Counted from the stretch's first letter, positions 34,501-49,500 are shown. The stretch is DNA of 64,000 nt from Antedon bifida (GCA_963402885.1 OY727097.1:15004001-15068000), one strand, 5' to 3'. The notes: generated by a model not told the origin, from the sequence alone. Translations and numbers: made by a program.

Positions 34501-37500
34501 GAAATTGCCACATTATTATTAATCCATTCAATTATTTAGATTGAACGCTATTGTCAATAAATTCTTGCACCTAACCTCAGAAGTTGGTAAATAGATGTGC
34601 TTCTTTCTGCTGTGGATTTCTTGTTGAACTCGCAGCCATTTTATTGGCAAAGTGCGTATCATTTCCTTTGACAAATCCAGTATTTGTTTCATGATGTCAG
34701 AAGCATTGCTCTGTTCAAATGGTACACTGTTTTCAATGGTAAAAATAGTTGAACACACCATAGTTTCATATGGTTTGTCTTTTAGGGCTTCCCAAATTTT
34801 ATTTTCTATTTCTTTAACCTGAAAGAAAGATATACATATGGTATGTGGTTTCTAATATTTATTATTTTAATCAGATTAATTAGAATAATCAAAAGACTAT
34901 TTAGATAGCGATCGCTAAATGTTGTGATCCAGTTTACAATAAAAAAGATTGAATTCACTGGCCTTTGAAAAAAGTTTCTGTAGTGTTGAGTCATGGCGAT
35001 TTCTCTGTGGTAGAGTCAACTCACCTGTTGTGCTTTTTCTGCTTCATTTCCTTCAAGACTATTTAAATGTGTACCTATCAGTAATACAGGAGGACAAGGC
35101 TGACCATTTATTTCTGCGTCAGGTCTACTGTTTGTGTATGTGGAACGAATCCAAGAAAGAATGAACTCCAGATTTGTCATTCGATGGTCATACTTTTTAC
35201 CCTAAATTTATAAGTATATATGATAACATGTTTGTAGAACACTAAAGTTGAATTTATTCGATTATGTAAAATACTATATTGTCGATGGACAGGTATTCTA
35301 TATATTTAAGCTTAGAGTTTGCAATTTTTTTCTTTTTCTGTTTGTTAGGTTTTTTTATATGGATAATATATTTTCCGAAATAAAAGAAATTGAATTGAAT
35401 TACAACAATTAAAAAAACGTAATTTTAATTAATTTTTTGTTTGTTATTCATTTATATTGCGTAATGCAGGAAAAGAATGTTCATTGTTGATGTACTTTTT
35501 TGTCTATGGATAACATGTGAGAAGCTATTTGATTATTTCTCAAAACTTAAGATGTGTTCAGAGCAGAGGTATACATTTTTCACTATAACACAATCACAAT
35601 AAAAGGAATTGAAAATAATGTTTAAAACTAATAAAAGTCAGCTTACAGTTGTTGGATCCAAAACTTTAGCCGGGGCATCAAGATCATCACAAAGGTTGAA
35701 TACTACACAAATAACAGCAAAAGATACCATGAAGATCTATGAGATTAATAAAACAGTGACTTTCAATGAATGGTAAATATATCAAAATTCTTGATTATCA
35801 ATAACATTTATATTTATAATTGTATAGGGTTTTTGTTTCATAGTGTTTTAATTTTTAGATTTAAAAATGTCATGTCTGCTACTACTACTAAATTTATTAT
35901 AGATATTTTACCCTAGTACTAGAATTCTTTAAAATAAAATTTTATTTTTTATTTTTTTACTACATTAGTGTTGGCCTTTCCTAACTTTTGCTTTTGTCTT
36001 ATATTTGAGGACGAAGACCTGTGCAGGCAGAACTAACTTGTTAGGCCTTTTCTCACAGAAATATGTGTTGGGAATATATATAAACTAATACCATGCTGGT
36101 CTGACTTTCTGTCAGAATGGGTCATGCAGGCATCGGGTGGAATATTCAATATATATATATATATATATGTGTATATATAAACACAGCAGGCAAAGAACAT
36201 TAATTCTAAACCGCCCGGTGATATACTGAAATTTAATTAATTAATTTGAAACGATAAAGATGAGGAAATCTGTGAGAATGAGAAAAAGTCGCCCCAACCG
36301 AGACTCGAACTCGGACCGTCTGCTTGATATGCAGTTGCCCTAACCATTAGACCGCTGGGGCTTTCATGGTATTGTTCAAACTCAATTGGATAGCGACTTT
36401 TTAACATTCTCGGCGTGGTACGGCGGAACAGCACTAGTCCTCAGTAGTACACACGCGCAACAGAGATCAAATTGATACCCCCTCATCTTTCAGTATTTTT
36501 GTTCACGAGGCGGGATCTCCAAAGAGATACTTTTATATATATAAACACAGCAGGCAAAGAACATTAATTCTAAACCGCCCGGTGATATACTGAAATTTAA
36601 TTAATTAATTTGAAACAATAAAGATGAGGAAATCTGTGAGAATGAGAAAAAGTCGCCCCAACCGAGACTCGAACTCGGACCGTCTGCTTGATATGCAGTT
36701 GCCCTAACCATTAGACCACTGGGGCTATTATGGTATTGTTCAAACTCGATTGGATATAATTATATGTGTATATATATATTCCCTGCATTTTGCTTGCATG
36801 TCTGTGAGGCTTCATGTAATGAAATGTAACTACTTTACCCGCTGCACCACATGATAAATTGGTTGTCCTCCGAAATCCCAGATGTTCATCAAAAACTTGT
36901 CGCTAGTCACCTTGTCATCACTCCCTTCTTTCTGAAACTCAACCTCTATTAATTCTTCAATTTTTGACGGAATCTTTATCTGGTCATCTCTTCCTTCTTT
37001 CTCAATCTCTATCTTAGAAGGAATCTTTGTCTGGAGTTTTTCTTTCTCTATATATTCATTAAAATAAATTAAAATTTAATATCCAATAGCATCTTTAATA
37101 TGTATGTAATTTTTAGAGGCCTTTTATTAGGGTAATTTATTTTAGGATTCTAATTATTTTAGCAGTGGTAATTATAATTATTAATTAATATAGAAAAGTG
37201 CATTTTTAGACAAGATCCCAACGGAATAACACATTGTCTGTTGATTTCAGGTTCCAAATTAGCTTCCCTAATAATTCTACTCAGCTTTTCGTTCCCTGCT
37301 CGACAAGAAGAGTTGTCGATATAGTGACTTTGCAATTGCCACGTATCTTGAAAGCACTCCTCATCAATTAGTAAGAAGGGAATTTAGTGCATGATGTTTT
37401 AAGATATTCGTCTTTCATTGAATTTGTTTTGAGGATTTTTGTATGTTTATTTTGTTTAATAATAATATACAAATATAGTTTCAAGTTCAATCTAACAGAG

Positions 37501-40500
37501 GTGCCTCAAAAATAGGTCTGGTTATTTTTTAGATACAAAGGCCCATAGTTGTAATAAAACAAAGTTTTAAAAAAAATTTGAAATAGGCAAAGTATATCAA
37601 ACATTTAAAGACACTAACTGTTCTAAAATATAATCTTTTATTAAATTAATCCACCTTTTCCATCTTAAATCGAATATGAAATTCCAGACCACAAGTCAGC
37701 CCATGTAAAATTCTGAGTGCTTTTGGTAGAGCAGACAGTGAAATATTAGGTGAAATGTAATAATAATGCTCTTAACATTCTTATTAACATTTTTACTTAC
37801 CCTCATCCATTTTGCTTTCTTCTGTTTTAGTTGATTGTGCTGGAATTTCTTTCTCCACATGTTTCACCAGTGTTTTTTTGGGAGCTTTTTCATTGCCAGA
37901 AGCCTGTTTTGCTGATGCTTCTTTTAGCATACTATTCTTGTTATCAGAAGCATTTTCTGTTGATGCTGTTTCACGTTTTACTTCTCCCACATCATCATCA
38001 TCATCATCATCATCAGAACCATTTTGCTTTTCTTTCAGTTGTTTTGCCACATTTCTAGCAACTGCTTTCTCATACATTTCAGAAGCTTCAGCTTCAAAAA
38101 AAAAATTGATTTTTGTATATTATACTTGGACACTATGAATATGTTAATTATTATTAAACATTTTAAAAGGAAGAAACACACATATCCATGGTAATTACAG
38201 AATAAATCTAGTTCTGTGTACCAAAAATAATTTAGGTAAGAAGCAAGGTAAGGATGGTGTCAATTTATTTCAAAGTTGTTTGAATTAAAGCAGTAATCAA
38301 GAAATTGTATGTAAAACAATTTATTATATAAGTGACATCCATAAAACATGACAATATAACTTCATAATCCAATTAAGGAATTACTGTGAAGCAGCTTTCA
38401 ACAGATAGCTGACAGTGCAGGCAGAAAAATATGGAAGGCTTTGTCCTAAAAGAAATGTTCGCAAACGTGTGTTGATAAATGTTGGCTAGTTTCGTAAGTA
38501 AACTTTTTTTATAAATTCAATTTCCAGTAAGCAGAACAATACATAAAAAATAAACATAGGTGGATGGAGTACCATGAAAAATGCCAATAGTACAATTAAG
38601 CACTATTAGGCCATAAGCAGTAGCTCAAAAGATGCCTAGAACATGGATTTCGTTCCCACCTCTTGGATCTACATTTTGAAAGTTGATATTGTGAAATGAA
38701 TATGTTACACATACTATATCAAAAGTTCTCCATGAAATACCTGTACACTTTTGAGCAATGGCCTCTCAAAGGTACCCCACTACTGCAAAAAAGGCACTTT
38801 TTGAGGTCTGGAGGTACTTTTATGGGCCAATATCTTTAAAAGTCTTTGTCCAAATGCAATTGTCTTTTCCCTGTGAGTAGTCCAGTATATTGTGAACACT
38901 TATCCAAAATTTAAAATTTTAAAAATAAGTATTTTGTATGCGAGGAAAACTGAAAAATTACAATTATTTAGTTGTAATTGCACTTTTCAAGATTTTTAAG
39001 ACACAATATCTTCGTAACTAATTGACATACTATATTTATATTTTTTTCCTAAGTATTTGAGAGGGTTGTTAAACAAGATTCAAAGTTTCAACTTGTCAGC
39101 TTCAGGAAGTTTTTATTTATGAAGATGCAAAAACTGAGATTTGGCCAATTTTATAGATAATTTTAATATCTTTTAGTCGTTTTTTGAGCAGTTATATCTT
39201 AATAATCAACTCTCACTATGTATTTATATTCATGCAATGGGTATCCTAGTGAGTTAGTGACACACAAGTGAAGGTTCAACGCAAAAGAAATTATTATGCA
39301 ATAATATGATTGTTACATTGCATTTTTTTAGTTTTTAGTGCCAATTTTGTGTGTGAACTCGACACTCAAACCGTAAAAGGCGCCTGCATAAATACTATGC
39401 CTTTTCTGTACAACTACCCAAGAGGGTTGGTAAACAACCTTTTCAAACCAGCTTGATGATTTTTTTTTATATAGGAAGATGCACTGCACCAGCTGAGAAT
39501 TTGCTAATTTTATAGATAATGTTGATGTTTTATTTGTTTTTGAGGAGTACGCAAGCCTGCATGATTTGCCATAATAATATTTATATTCATGCAATGGGTA
39601 TGCTAGTAGGTTAGTGACACCTGAGTAAATTTCAACACAAACAATAAATGATTATGCAATAACTTATTTATTGTAACTAAAATATTGCATTTTTTATGAG
39701 TTTTTAGTGCCAATTTAGGCCAGGAGCTTCCATAAAAACAACCCTTTTTTTTCTGTGAAACACCAGATAAGTAGGCCTGCCAGCCCATTTTTACTGTTGT
39801 TATATTGATAATATGAATGTAACTCTTGTGGAGAGAATTAATTTTTGTTGATAATGATATTGATATGAACTGGACATATATACACACAATATACAACAAA
39901 TACCTTGTGTACATTTTCATTTATTTTTTTTTGTATATAATCCTACTCTTCTCTAGATACATTGTACCAGCATAACTAGTAGTCAAGTAGAAAAGTTGTC
40001 AATTTCAGGTGTGGCATGGCCAGTGTACAATGGAAATAGCAAATATACTTTAACTAATTAATAAGTAATAATTACTATGTGGAATATCCTTCATATACAG
40101 TATGTACATACTACATGGTAGGTAGGTACTAATTAAACAGAGATTCAGCAACATTTGCAGTAAGTATTTTACATTCAGCCAGTTAATGGTTGTGAAGTTT
40201 ATGAAAAATTCAAGATGACGACAATTGTTTTGAAGCTGGTATCATTTCTGTAACAAATAATCAAGAATAGATTATCTAATTTATATCGATTACTTAATAT
40301 TTTAGTTAAACTGAATATTATTAAATTACTTTTTGGTTTTATATTTAAAAATTAGTTCAGATTTCTGGTAAACCATACACAGAAATGTTGAAACATTCTC
40401 AACTTTACTTACTCTACCACACACTTTACATTACTATATAGTGTTTATTGACAATGCAACCTGGTATATAAAACATTTTTAAAGTAATGGATGTTTTTCA

Positions 40501-43500
40501 GCTATTTCTTGCATTCATTAATATTTTTAACTTTCATTACTAATTTTACTACTATTGTACATAATTATAACAAAACATAAATCATTTGGCATTTCTCATC
40601 TCTACATTAAAAAAGGATCCAAAATTTACCAGAATCAGTGAACGTGTTCAGCATTTTTGTGCCTCCTTTCCACTAGACAACCTAGACATAAATTGAAGAT
40701 AAATTGAATTGAAAAGATACAGTTGAAATGAAATAAATTGTTTTAAATTAAAATTAAGCATTTATAAATAAAAATAATACCGGGCTGATGTATGAATACT
40801 ACTACTAGGCCTAGTCCTCAGACCAGGCCATCAAAATGAATGCATAATACTAAATAGGATAGCCTAGGTACAGTATAGGGAAAGCCTGCTTACTAGGCCA
40901 GACCAAATTAATTATTTCAAACAATTGTAATTATTAATAATAATAAATAATAAAATATATTAATTTTAATGTGTATTTTTTGTGTTTGCTCAAAATGTAC
41001 TAAAATTATGCTATCCTCACCTGTGTCTTTGTATTCCGTTTGTCGCCGTTTTAACTTAATAATAGCCCATTAAGTTATAGTTTAGTAGCAGGCCTAACTG
41101 TACTGTGCTGCTGGGCCTACCTAGCCTATGCCATCTTGAGAGTAGCCTAGTATACACCTCCTGACCTAGGCTAGTGTGCTACCTTAAGCCTTTGTTTGGC
41201 TAGAGCCTAAAGACGTAGCTAGCTAGGCTAGCCTTTCTGTACGAATAGCACACTGGTTTAAGTGGTATTAAATTCTAACAGGAGACTATTTCAATACAAT
41301 AGGATGATCATAAGATGCATCATTTCTTCGTTTACAGTAGCATTTGTTCGGTGGGGAAATCAAACAAATTTTTTCCTCTACGTCGGGTAATCTCTACGTC
41401 TAGTTACTCCATTCATGATTGAATATTTTTGTCCACGTGTGACGTTGCCGTGTGTGAGTTTTGGGGATTCCCCTCATCTGTAACCAGAGCATGATTGGTG
41501 AAATACAATCACGTGGTACAGTTTTTAAGACGTTGCGGATAATTTGAACGTGTAACGTTCGGTCCGACCAAATCACTCACGCGGTGTATATTAAAATAAA
41601 GTACCAAAATAAAACAGTAATTTCTCAAAATTGTCTAACACGATTATGGAGAACTTTTGATATGTTGTTATTTATAAAATTATTATTCTAAATATGTAAA
41701 GAAATTGTAGATCCATGACATCGGAACGAGATGAAACGTTAGAATTTACTGCTTATGGCCTATATCAAAGGCTTTCCAATACTCTAAACCAAAAATATAT
41801 ATATATATATAACATATAATAAGTAAGAGTCTTAACAGTATTAAGTTTCTAATAGTACTAGGAATTACATCCAGCACAAACACATTTTTAAACAGGATAA
41901 AATGGAATCAGTCTGAGACAAAGTCTTTGGTGCTAAGGGGTTAATAAATTAGTATTTTGCATCTTTGTTTTGGTTTAATTTGCATGTTACTGTATACTTT
42001 CTGTTTCTTTCCATATTGTTTCATCAGCATCATCTTGAGTGAACACTGTTTTTGTTGTTGCTATGGCATCAGTTATTTCATGCTTTGATTTAAAACTACA
42101 GACAAAAATGAATATTTATTCAATTATTATTTCACTTCAATAGCCATACAATATATATAAACCCATCTTAATCATTCAATTTGATTCAAGTCAGCCTTTT
42201 GGGATTATATTAATATTATTATTATTATTAGTGTATTTATAAAATAAAATCAATATACAAAGAGTAATATTTTTCAGTTGGCTCATAAAGTATATTTTTG
42301 TGTCATCAGTTAATTAAAAGTAAATTCCCATAAATTCAAAATGATAAAATGCCTACAATTGAGAAGAATATGTTTAAATGCATATTAAAACTAAAATGTA
42401 CACATATATTATGTCCCGAGATTCAAGATAGAGTTTCAACTCAAAACCCTCTCATTATACTTTAATAGTAGTGATATTTGGGGGAAAACGAATATTTTTT
42501 GGTGTTTTTTTTTAAATGTTTATCATTCAGAGCATTGTGGTCTTGGTGTATGGTTTTTTTTCTGTGGTCATTTAATAAATTGTTTTAAACAACATTGATA
42601 CCACAATTTTCTTACCTTTTCCTTAGTAATGAATTAATAGTAGAAGTTTTTCCTACTCCCTCAAGACCTACAAAAATAACTCTGCCTTGTTTAACTTCAG
42701 TTTTCCCTTCTTCCAGGGCTTCCTTGTATGCTCTAACTGCTTCTGGTCCTCGAGCCCATATCTCAATTGGAGTGGAATCTTTAAAAAATAAGGATTTAAT
42801 AGTAGTTTTACAAAAAAGTCATTATGTACAGTAGTTATTATTACTATGCATTCACATTGGACATTTAATTATACCTCTCACTTTTTAAAATTTATAATCC
42901 TTGTTAATTTTCTTTTAGAATGATTTTATAGTGCACAATTTGTATAGGTTATTTCATTAAATTAACCGATACATTTTATTTTGTAAATAACAGTTAATAA
43001 TATAAACTAGATTTGAACTCGTCACTATGGACGAGTTAGGTTATCCGCAGCGCAAACGCCACATGCACGTCATACGTTAGAATATTGCGCACAGAAAAAC
43101 GATTACATGCCATTGAAAAAATGTTAGTGTTCTCTCTATGTTGTGTCACGTCTATTAAGTATACAGTATACACTATATGTTATGACGTCATCGTATGGCC
43201 ACATGAATGTAAAATATAGGATTTTTGTCTCTTTCGTTATTGCTCATCACATTCAATAGAGCGCATCTCGCTTATCCGTACTCTAATTTTCCCCGAGATT
43301 TTAATATTGTCTAGGTCAATCAACTATCTTTCGCATGAGTTAAAAATATTTTAATTTATAATGTCATCATGCCTAAAAATTTTAATTACGTGGGTCATTA
43401 ATTTCATCTTTACAGTAAATTTTAATCTCTTATAGCTCGTAAGAATAAAATGTGATAATCACGATTAAAACGTTTTCTGGAAGCTTGGATTGTAGATACA

Positions 43501-46500
43501 AATTTATATGAACATTTTGCCAATCTGATGTTGTGACATCATCATATGGCCACTTGACTTAAAAAAGTTGTATTTTCATCTTTTGCGTCATAGTTCATTA
43601 CATACACAAAATAACAGAATTATTATAAAGAAAGTATGACGTGCATGTGGTGTTTGTTGTGCGGATAACTACCTCGTCAAAGTGACGAGTTTCATGTCTA
43701 GTGTTTATTCTTCTTTCTTTCTCAGATTTTGTGCACGCTGTTTCTCTGCAATGTGTTAACATAACATGTTGTAACTTTGTAAACATTTAGACATTTTACT
43801 AAAGTTCTGCAGCCAAGCTTTTTGACGATGTCAGCCGCGTAGCGTAAGTTACGCACAATTTTCTGAAAATCTTATATTGGTTATAACTTCAAAACAAATT
43901 TTTTAACGAAGTTTTTAGCTACGTTTTCTTCACATCAAGGGTTAACTTTTTGGATATTTAACAAATTTTGTAACATTAGAAAGTGTGCGCGTAAACAGCG
44001 TTTGAAATTTAAAAATGCTTCAAATCAATTTCTGATTAAATTAGCGTACGTTTCCCACCAGATGCGCACATTTTTACGCGCGCACGGCGCAGGGAACACA
44101 TATGAGCATTTCTTTTGCACAGTTCATCAGAATGCAAGGTTACCCCTATTTCTTATTTTATTTTCTTACAGTGTATGAATCATAGGTCTGATTTATTCTA
44201 GTGTTGAATGTTAAAACGTGTTTGATGGCTACATTATTTGCATATTAAATATAATTTTTGAAATTTTTATCATCAAACAAACAATAACATTTTCAAAGAG
44301 CAAAACAATAGACTGTTTAATTTTAGCAATTTTTAAGAAACTATGTATTATATAATTATGTATATTGTTATGTTTTATGCTGGACCTTTTGAAAAACAAC
44401 AATGTCCCCTTTGTGGGACAACGTTGATATTGTCATCCAGTCGAAATATGTTTATAAATAAAAAAAAAAAAAAAAAAACATAACGTTTATCTTTTTTCTC
44501 CACATGTTAAATATATAAAACTTGAAAGTATGCACTTTCATAATATGTCACTGTTTAAAATTTGTGAAGATTTCATCATAGTAAAAATTATGATTTAGTT
44601 CGGTATGTAATAATCAACTTGCATCGAGGGGTTCACGACATACCGAATGAACGAGTAATCTTTCTTCGGATTGCCTTCAGCAGGTGCTCATATGGCTCGA
44701 TGTGTAGTGCAACTGACTTTGGTATCAGAGGTACCGGGATCGAATCCCCGATCGAATCCCATCACGGGAAAACAATTAAATAGAAGTATTTATTTGGTTA
44801 TTACACTGAAAGGGCAGTATGGCCAGTTAAATAAAAAAAGTTGTATTTTCAACTTTTGCATCATAATTCATTACATTTAAAAGAGCGCGCATCAATATGT
44901 TTGAAACCGTCAACATGTTAAAAATTGGGTCCCATAATTTCACCTATTCTACACTGTATGTGATATGGATACAGATTATACTGTGTATACTCATATGACA
45001 CAAAATAACAGAATTCAGCAATAACAACATACCATATTCTTCAGTTCATGTCATAATGCCATAATCTTTATCTGTGTGCAATATTCAAACGTATGACGTG
45101 CACGTGGCGTTTGTCGTGCGGATAACTAACTCGTCAAAGTGACGAGTTTCATGTCTAGTTCCAAAATGGAACTAGAAAACCCAGATCATCAAATGGATCG
45201 TTCTATTATTAATAGAGGGTAGCTTATTTGAAATACTACAGTATTATACGTTTTCTTACTAATAATAATAATTATTGTAACTTGTAGTAGCAGCCTACAA
45301 CTTAAATCATAAAGAAATACAGTAGACACCTTTTAAAATGTAGGCTTAGCATTTATGCCTAGCCTAGCTAAGCAAACTCAATTCAAGGCTCAACGTCACC
45401 GTGTGGGCGCTATCGCGATGTATCGTGAAGAGTAGGCCTGGCCCTACTAGGCTAGAAGTGGTCAACTCGTACCCAAAATAATTCATACCTATTTCCAACT
45501 TGGCTAACTGGTACCTCAACCAACTCGTACCCACACCAACTCGAGATTATACGACAATATCTATGGAACGCCCATAGTGCCGTTGGTGGGGAAACAATGA
45601 CGCGACAGCAGCATAATACAGTAATATCGATTTCATTGTGTATTTACCTCTTTGCTTTTTGTTTTTACACAGGAAAACAACACGGACAAACTACAAATGT
45701 TGCAATTAATAATCACTATACAGTGAATTTGAAATAAAAATACCAATTACATATTTGAGGGCTATTTATTTTATTATAATTATATACAAGAATAAACGAG
45801 GAGTTACGTAAATGATACTAAGGTTTATGATAAATATAATGTCTCGGGGTAAATGACACTACAGTAAAGTTTAAGATAAATAATATATATATATATATAT
45901 ATAATAATAATACAGCAAAATGTAATTTGTCTAAGTGATAAGAAACTTTAGTGATATAATAAACGTTATATGCCTATATATAGTAACTTTTTTCAAAAAC
46001 TGAAAAGTAACTCTTAATTTCTGACAAGTCTTGTAATCCATGCATTAATATGTAACATTCTTTAATGAAAAATAAATATATAAATATAAGAAACGAATTT
46101 AAATTATTACTTAGGCCTATACTTATTTAATGTGTACAAATAATTTTGTATGTCTAAAGAAAGGAATTAGAAAGAATTACGCAAGTGATAATAAAACTTT
46201 AATGATAAAAACGTTGATTGTAAACGAATTAGTACGTAGGCCTATAATATATAATGTTTCTTGGTAAAACAAAAAAGAAATGAAGAATTACTAAAGTTAT
46301 AATAAACGTTAATGAGAGTAAGGTTTAAGATAGATAAGAAACGAATGGGAACGTAGGCATATACGTATATATATTTAATGTGCTGGATTTCGAATGTAAA
46401 TTTGTAGGCCTAAGAAACGAAGAATTATTAAAGTGATAATAATGTGGTTCGAAAATGTTTAATAAAACAAATTAAATTAATTGTTTGTTTTTCGTCTTTG

Positions 46501-49500
46501 TTTAAGAGCGCATTGTGCAAATAAAATCAAGGCGCTAAAAAAAAACAATACACAGATTCCTTGCTTAAAATTCTATTGTATGGAACAATTATTCATACCT
46601 GGCGATGTAATATCTATGTCGGGCAATGGTCCACCTAAAACAAAGTTAGAATATATGTGTAAATAAAAGTACATGAAGCAAAATGCGAACATTTAGAAGA
46701 CAGTGTAAAAACCTCAGACCTCACTTACAACATACTGGTGTAACATGGGCTTTAAGTGCAGCATTGGAACCAGTTATTCCGTGTGACATCATAGAGGCAT
46801 CGCCCATCTCCAACAAAATGTACACTAAAAATGTTTTTGTTTAAAATGGCTGATTTTTGTATTTTTTTATATTGATTTGTTTCTTGTAAAGCGGGCTATA
46901 GGCCTAAATGCGTTAACAAATATTATTTATAATTATTTTCTCAAACTCAAAGCCCACAGTATAAAATACACAGTAGGTAGTTGGTTGGTTCTGTTCATAG
47001 TTGAAAGGTGTTTTTATTGTTTGATTTTGATATATTTTTTTCATATTGCACAGGTTTTTGTTTGTTTTTTTTATAAAAAAAAGATTTGTAGAATGTGCAA
47101 CAAGTTATTTGTATTATTATTCCTAGTTTTGATTATCTATTTGTTATATTATATGTGTATAGGCCTGTTTTGTTATTGTTATTATTAAAACAATAATTAA
47201 ACATATCTAAAACTTTATTTCTTAAATAATCCCAATTTGATTCTATTAATAATGTTAAAGAATATAATGTGATTATAAGTAAAAATCTATAATCTGTTTT
47301 GAAGAGTATCGAGTCAAGAAACTTGTATTAATAATAATCATTGGCTGAGAATTTACTTATATTGTTATTTATTTTACTTTAAAAAATTAAACAAGTAAAA
47401 ACAAGACAATGTTTCAAGATTAGTTGTCAGTTGATTTACACATGTTTACAGCCTACCTGTTAGCCTACTTTGCTATAAACTCACCTTTCAACATGTCAAT
47501 TATCTCGGCTTTTTGACCTGCCCTTAATTCGTTGTCATATTTCTCACACGCGTTTTCATTGTACAAATCTATTACAGATTTACCATCCTGTGCAAATTAA
47601 AAATAAATATGTTATGTAAAAAAATACATTGTATGATTACATTATTAATCAAAATAGGAATCGATTCATACTGATACACATCTTCTAATGCATTTAAAAA
47701 AAACAGAAGACCACGTCCTGTAATAATGTCTGCACGCTTTGTTACATTTTGTAATTTGGTATATAAATATAAATTTCAATCCATTACAAACAATTTCTAA
47801 TAATTTAAATTAGGGCCTATTGTTATTGTTTTACATTCGCAACTTATTTATATTAATTATCAAATTAAATATAACAAAAAATGTATGCACAATTTAACAA
47901 AAATATTTTTTTTTAAATAAATACTATTAATACGTAAAACATCAAACCAACCTTATCTTCTTTTGAAACGTAAGATTTACCAAAACATTCCTTCATTAGA
48001 TACACAATGATGGCTCTGTGTTCGTTGTACGTGAGATCTTCTGAGACACATACATGCAGAAGTGTGCGTTTATCCTAGTAAAAAATATATTATATTTCAA
48101 TTATTAAAATAAGTAACTTCATCACAGGAATAGCACACAATGACGTCAGATATTTGTTCTCGATTTCCTCCGGTTGTGAACGTGGTGGATTTTCAAGTGT
48201 GGATAGATCTTTTTATGGATATTTATATTAATAATTGTTACCTGATTATTGGTAATGGACCCCATTATCTGTCTACACAATGTACATGGCGACTTATGCC
48301 TGATATAGAGTACCTGATTGAGAAGACGCGTCACTAACGTAACACAAACAATCACTAACGTAACAAAAATCAACCCCTAATGTAACAATCCATTAACCGC
48401 TTACGCAATTACGGTTTAACGTAACAAAACTGTATTAACCACTAACGTAACCAAATTTAACCACTAAAAGTTATTATTAAACTGTTCGTTAAATAATGGT
48501 GTTAAATTTAATTAAATTAAAACGTTTGTTTTCTGTCCTTCAAAACCTTTAGACGTAAGGGTCTTAATTTTAAACTTGAAATTTTAATTCCAATTTTAAA
48601 ACTTCGGCCTATTTTGAATCGTCCGTCCGGCTATCAATATTGTAACCGTAAGACCGTAACACACTATTTTTACGGACAGTCAGACAGGTAATCGTAGATT
48701 ATATAATCATAATATCAATACATTTTAGGAAATAAATCCAACTTTCATTTCGAAAGCAACAACTTTATATGTCCTACAGTTTGTTAAAAATGAGAATTTA
48801 ATTACTGATGACGAAGACGAGTCAGTTTGGTATTACCTTCACCTTCACCTTCAACCTGACGGACACTAAGACAATTTTTAAAGGAAATCAGGCTAAATTG
48901 TTTTATGTCCAAAAAATTTATACTACTGTTGTTACGTTAGTGGTTAAGGTTACGTTAGTGGTTGATTGTTACGTTAGTGGGTAATATTATATTAGTGGTT
49001 GATTGTTACGTTAGTGGGTGATACAGGACCTAGATGGTTAAAGTTTGCACAATACACAACCACACAGTATTATTTGTATTTTGTGTGTACTAATAAAAGT
49101 GGTAATGATAACACGTGCGATTCATCGTAATCGAGCAAAGTTGTGAGCAAACAGTAAAGTAGAATAATGTAAAACGGAGTCCATCACAAAATAAAAAGTT
49201 ATTACAGATGATAACGAATGATTACGAAAACAGGAAGCTCGAAAACAGCGAAGAGAGACCCGCAGCCCAGGGTCTCTGTTTTCGAGATTTGTTGAAAACA
49301 TAGACCCCAACACAATCTTCTCAATATTAGGCTATATAAGGTTTTCGATATTTCCCGAATACAAAGACCCAGACTCAAAACGTATCAATACTATGTTATA
49401 GGGGTATGTTGAACCCACAAATTACTCACAGTACATACATCACATTTTATATTCAATCTAATGATGTTTTTGAAGTACCGATAATAGGACTTTATACCGA

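Larger units (their letters stand above)
43702..45158 (+). mobile_element. Helitron/Helentron-like non-autonomous copy
   Basis: It begins directly after the previous element's CTAG, with sequence similar to 56870-57000 (TTCTTCTTTCTTTC, TTGTGCACGC, then CGCGTAGCGTAAGTTACGC). It ends with the same hairpin ACTCGTCAAAGTGACGAGT and ATGTCTAG at 45158. It is more diverged than the pair at 56741-59003. It contains a LINE or SINE tail (44370-44480) and a tRNA-like segment (44684-44760), so it has been hit by later insertions. Confidence 0.6.

Noticed and set aside
36291-36361. Functional tRNA gene
   Set aside because: The cloverleaf is complete, but the same head plus body plus AT tail occurs again 364 bp away, which fits a SINE better. 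The anticodon loop is also unusual.
37812-38138. Plus-strand Ser/Phe-rich frames over exon 8
   Set aside because: They are shadows of the minus-strand exon, whose phases fit exons 7 and 9.
46877-47188. 103-codon plus-strand frame rich in Phe, Leu, Ile and Tyr
   Set aside because: It lies in an intron, antisense to the ROC-COR gene, and its hydrophobic composition follows from T-rich sequence.
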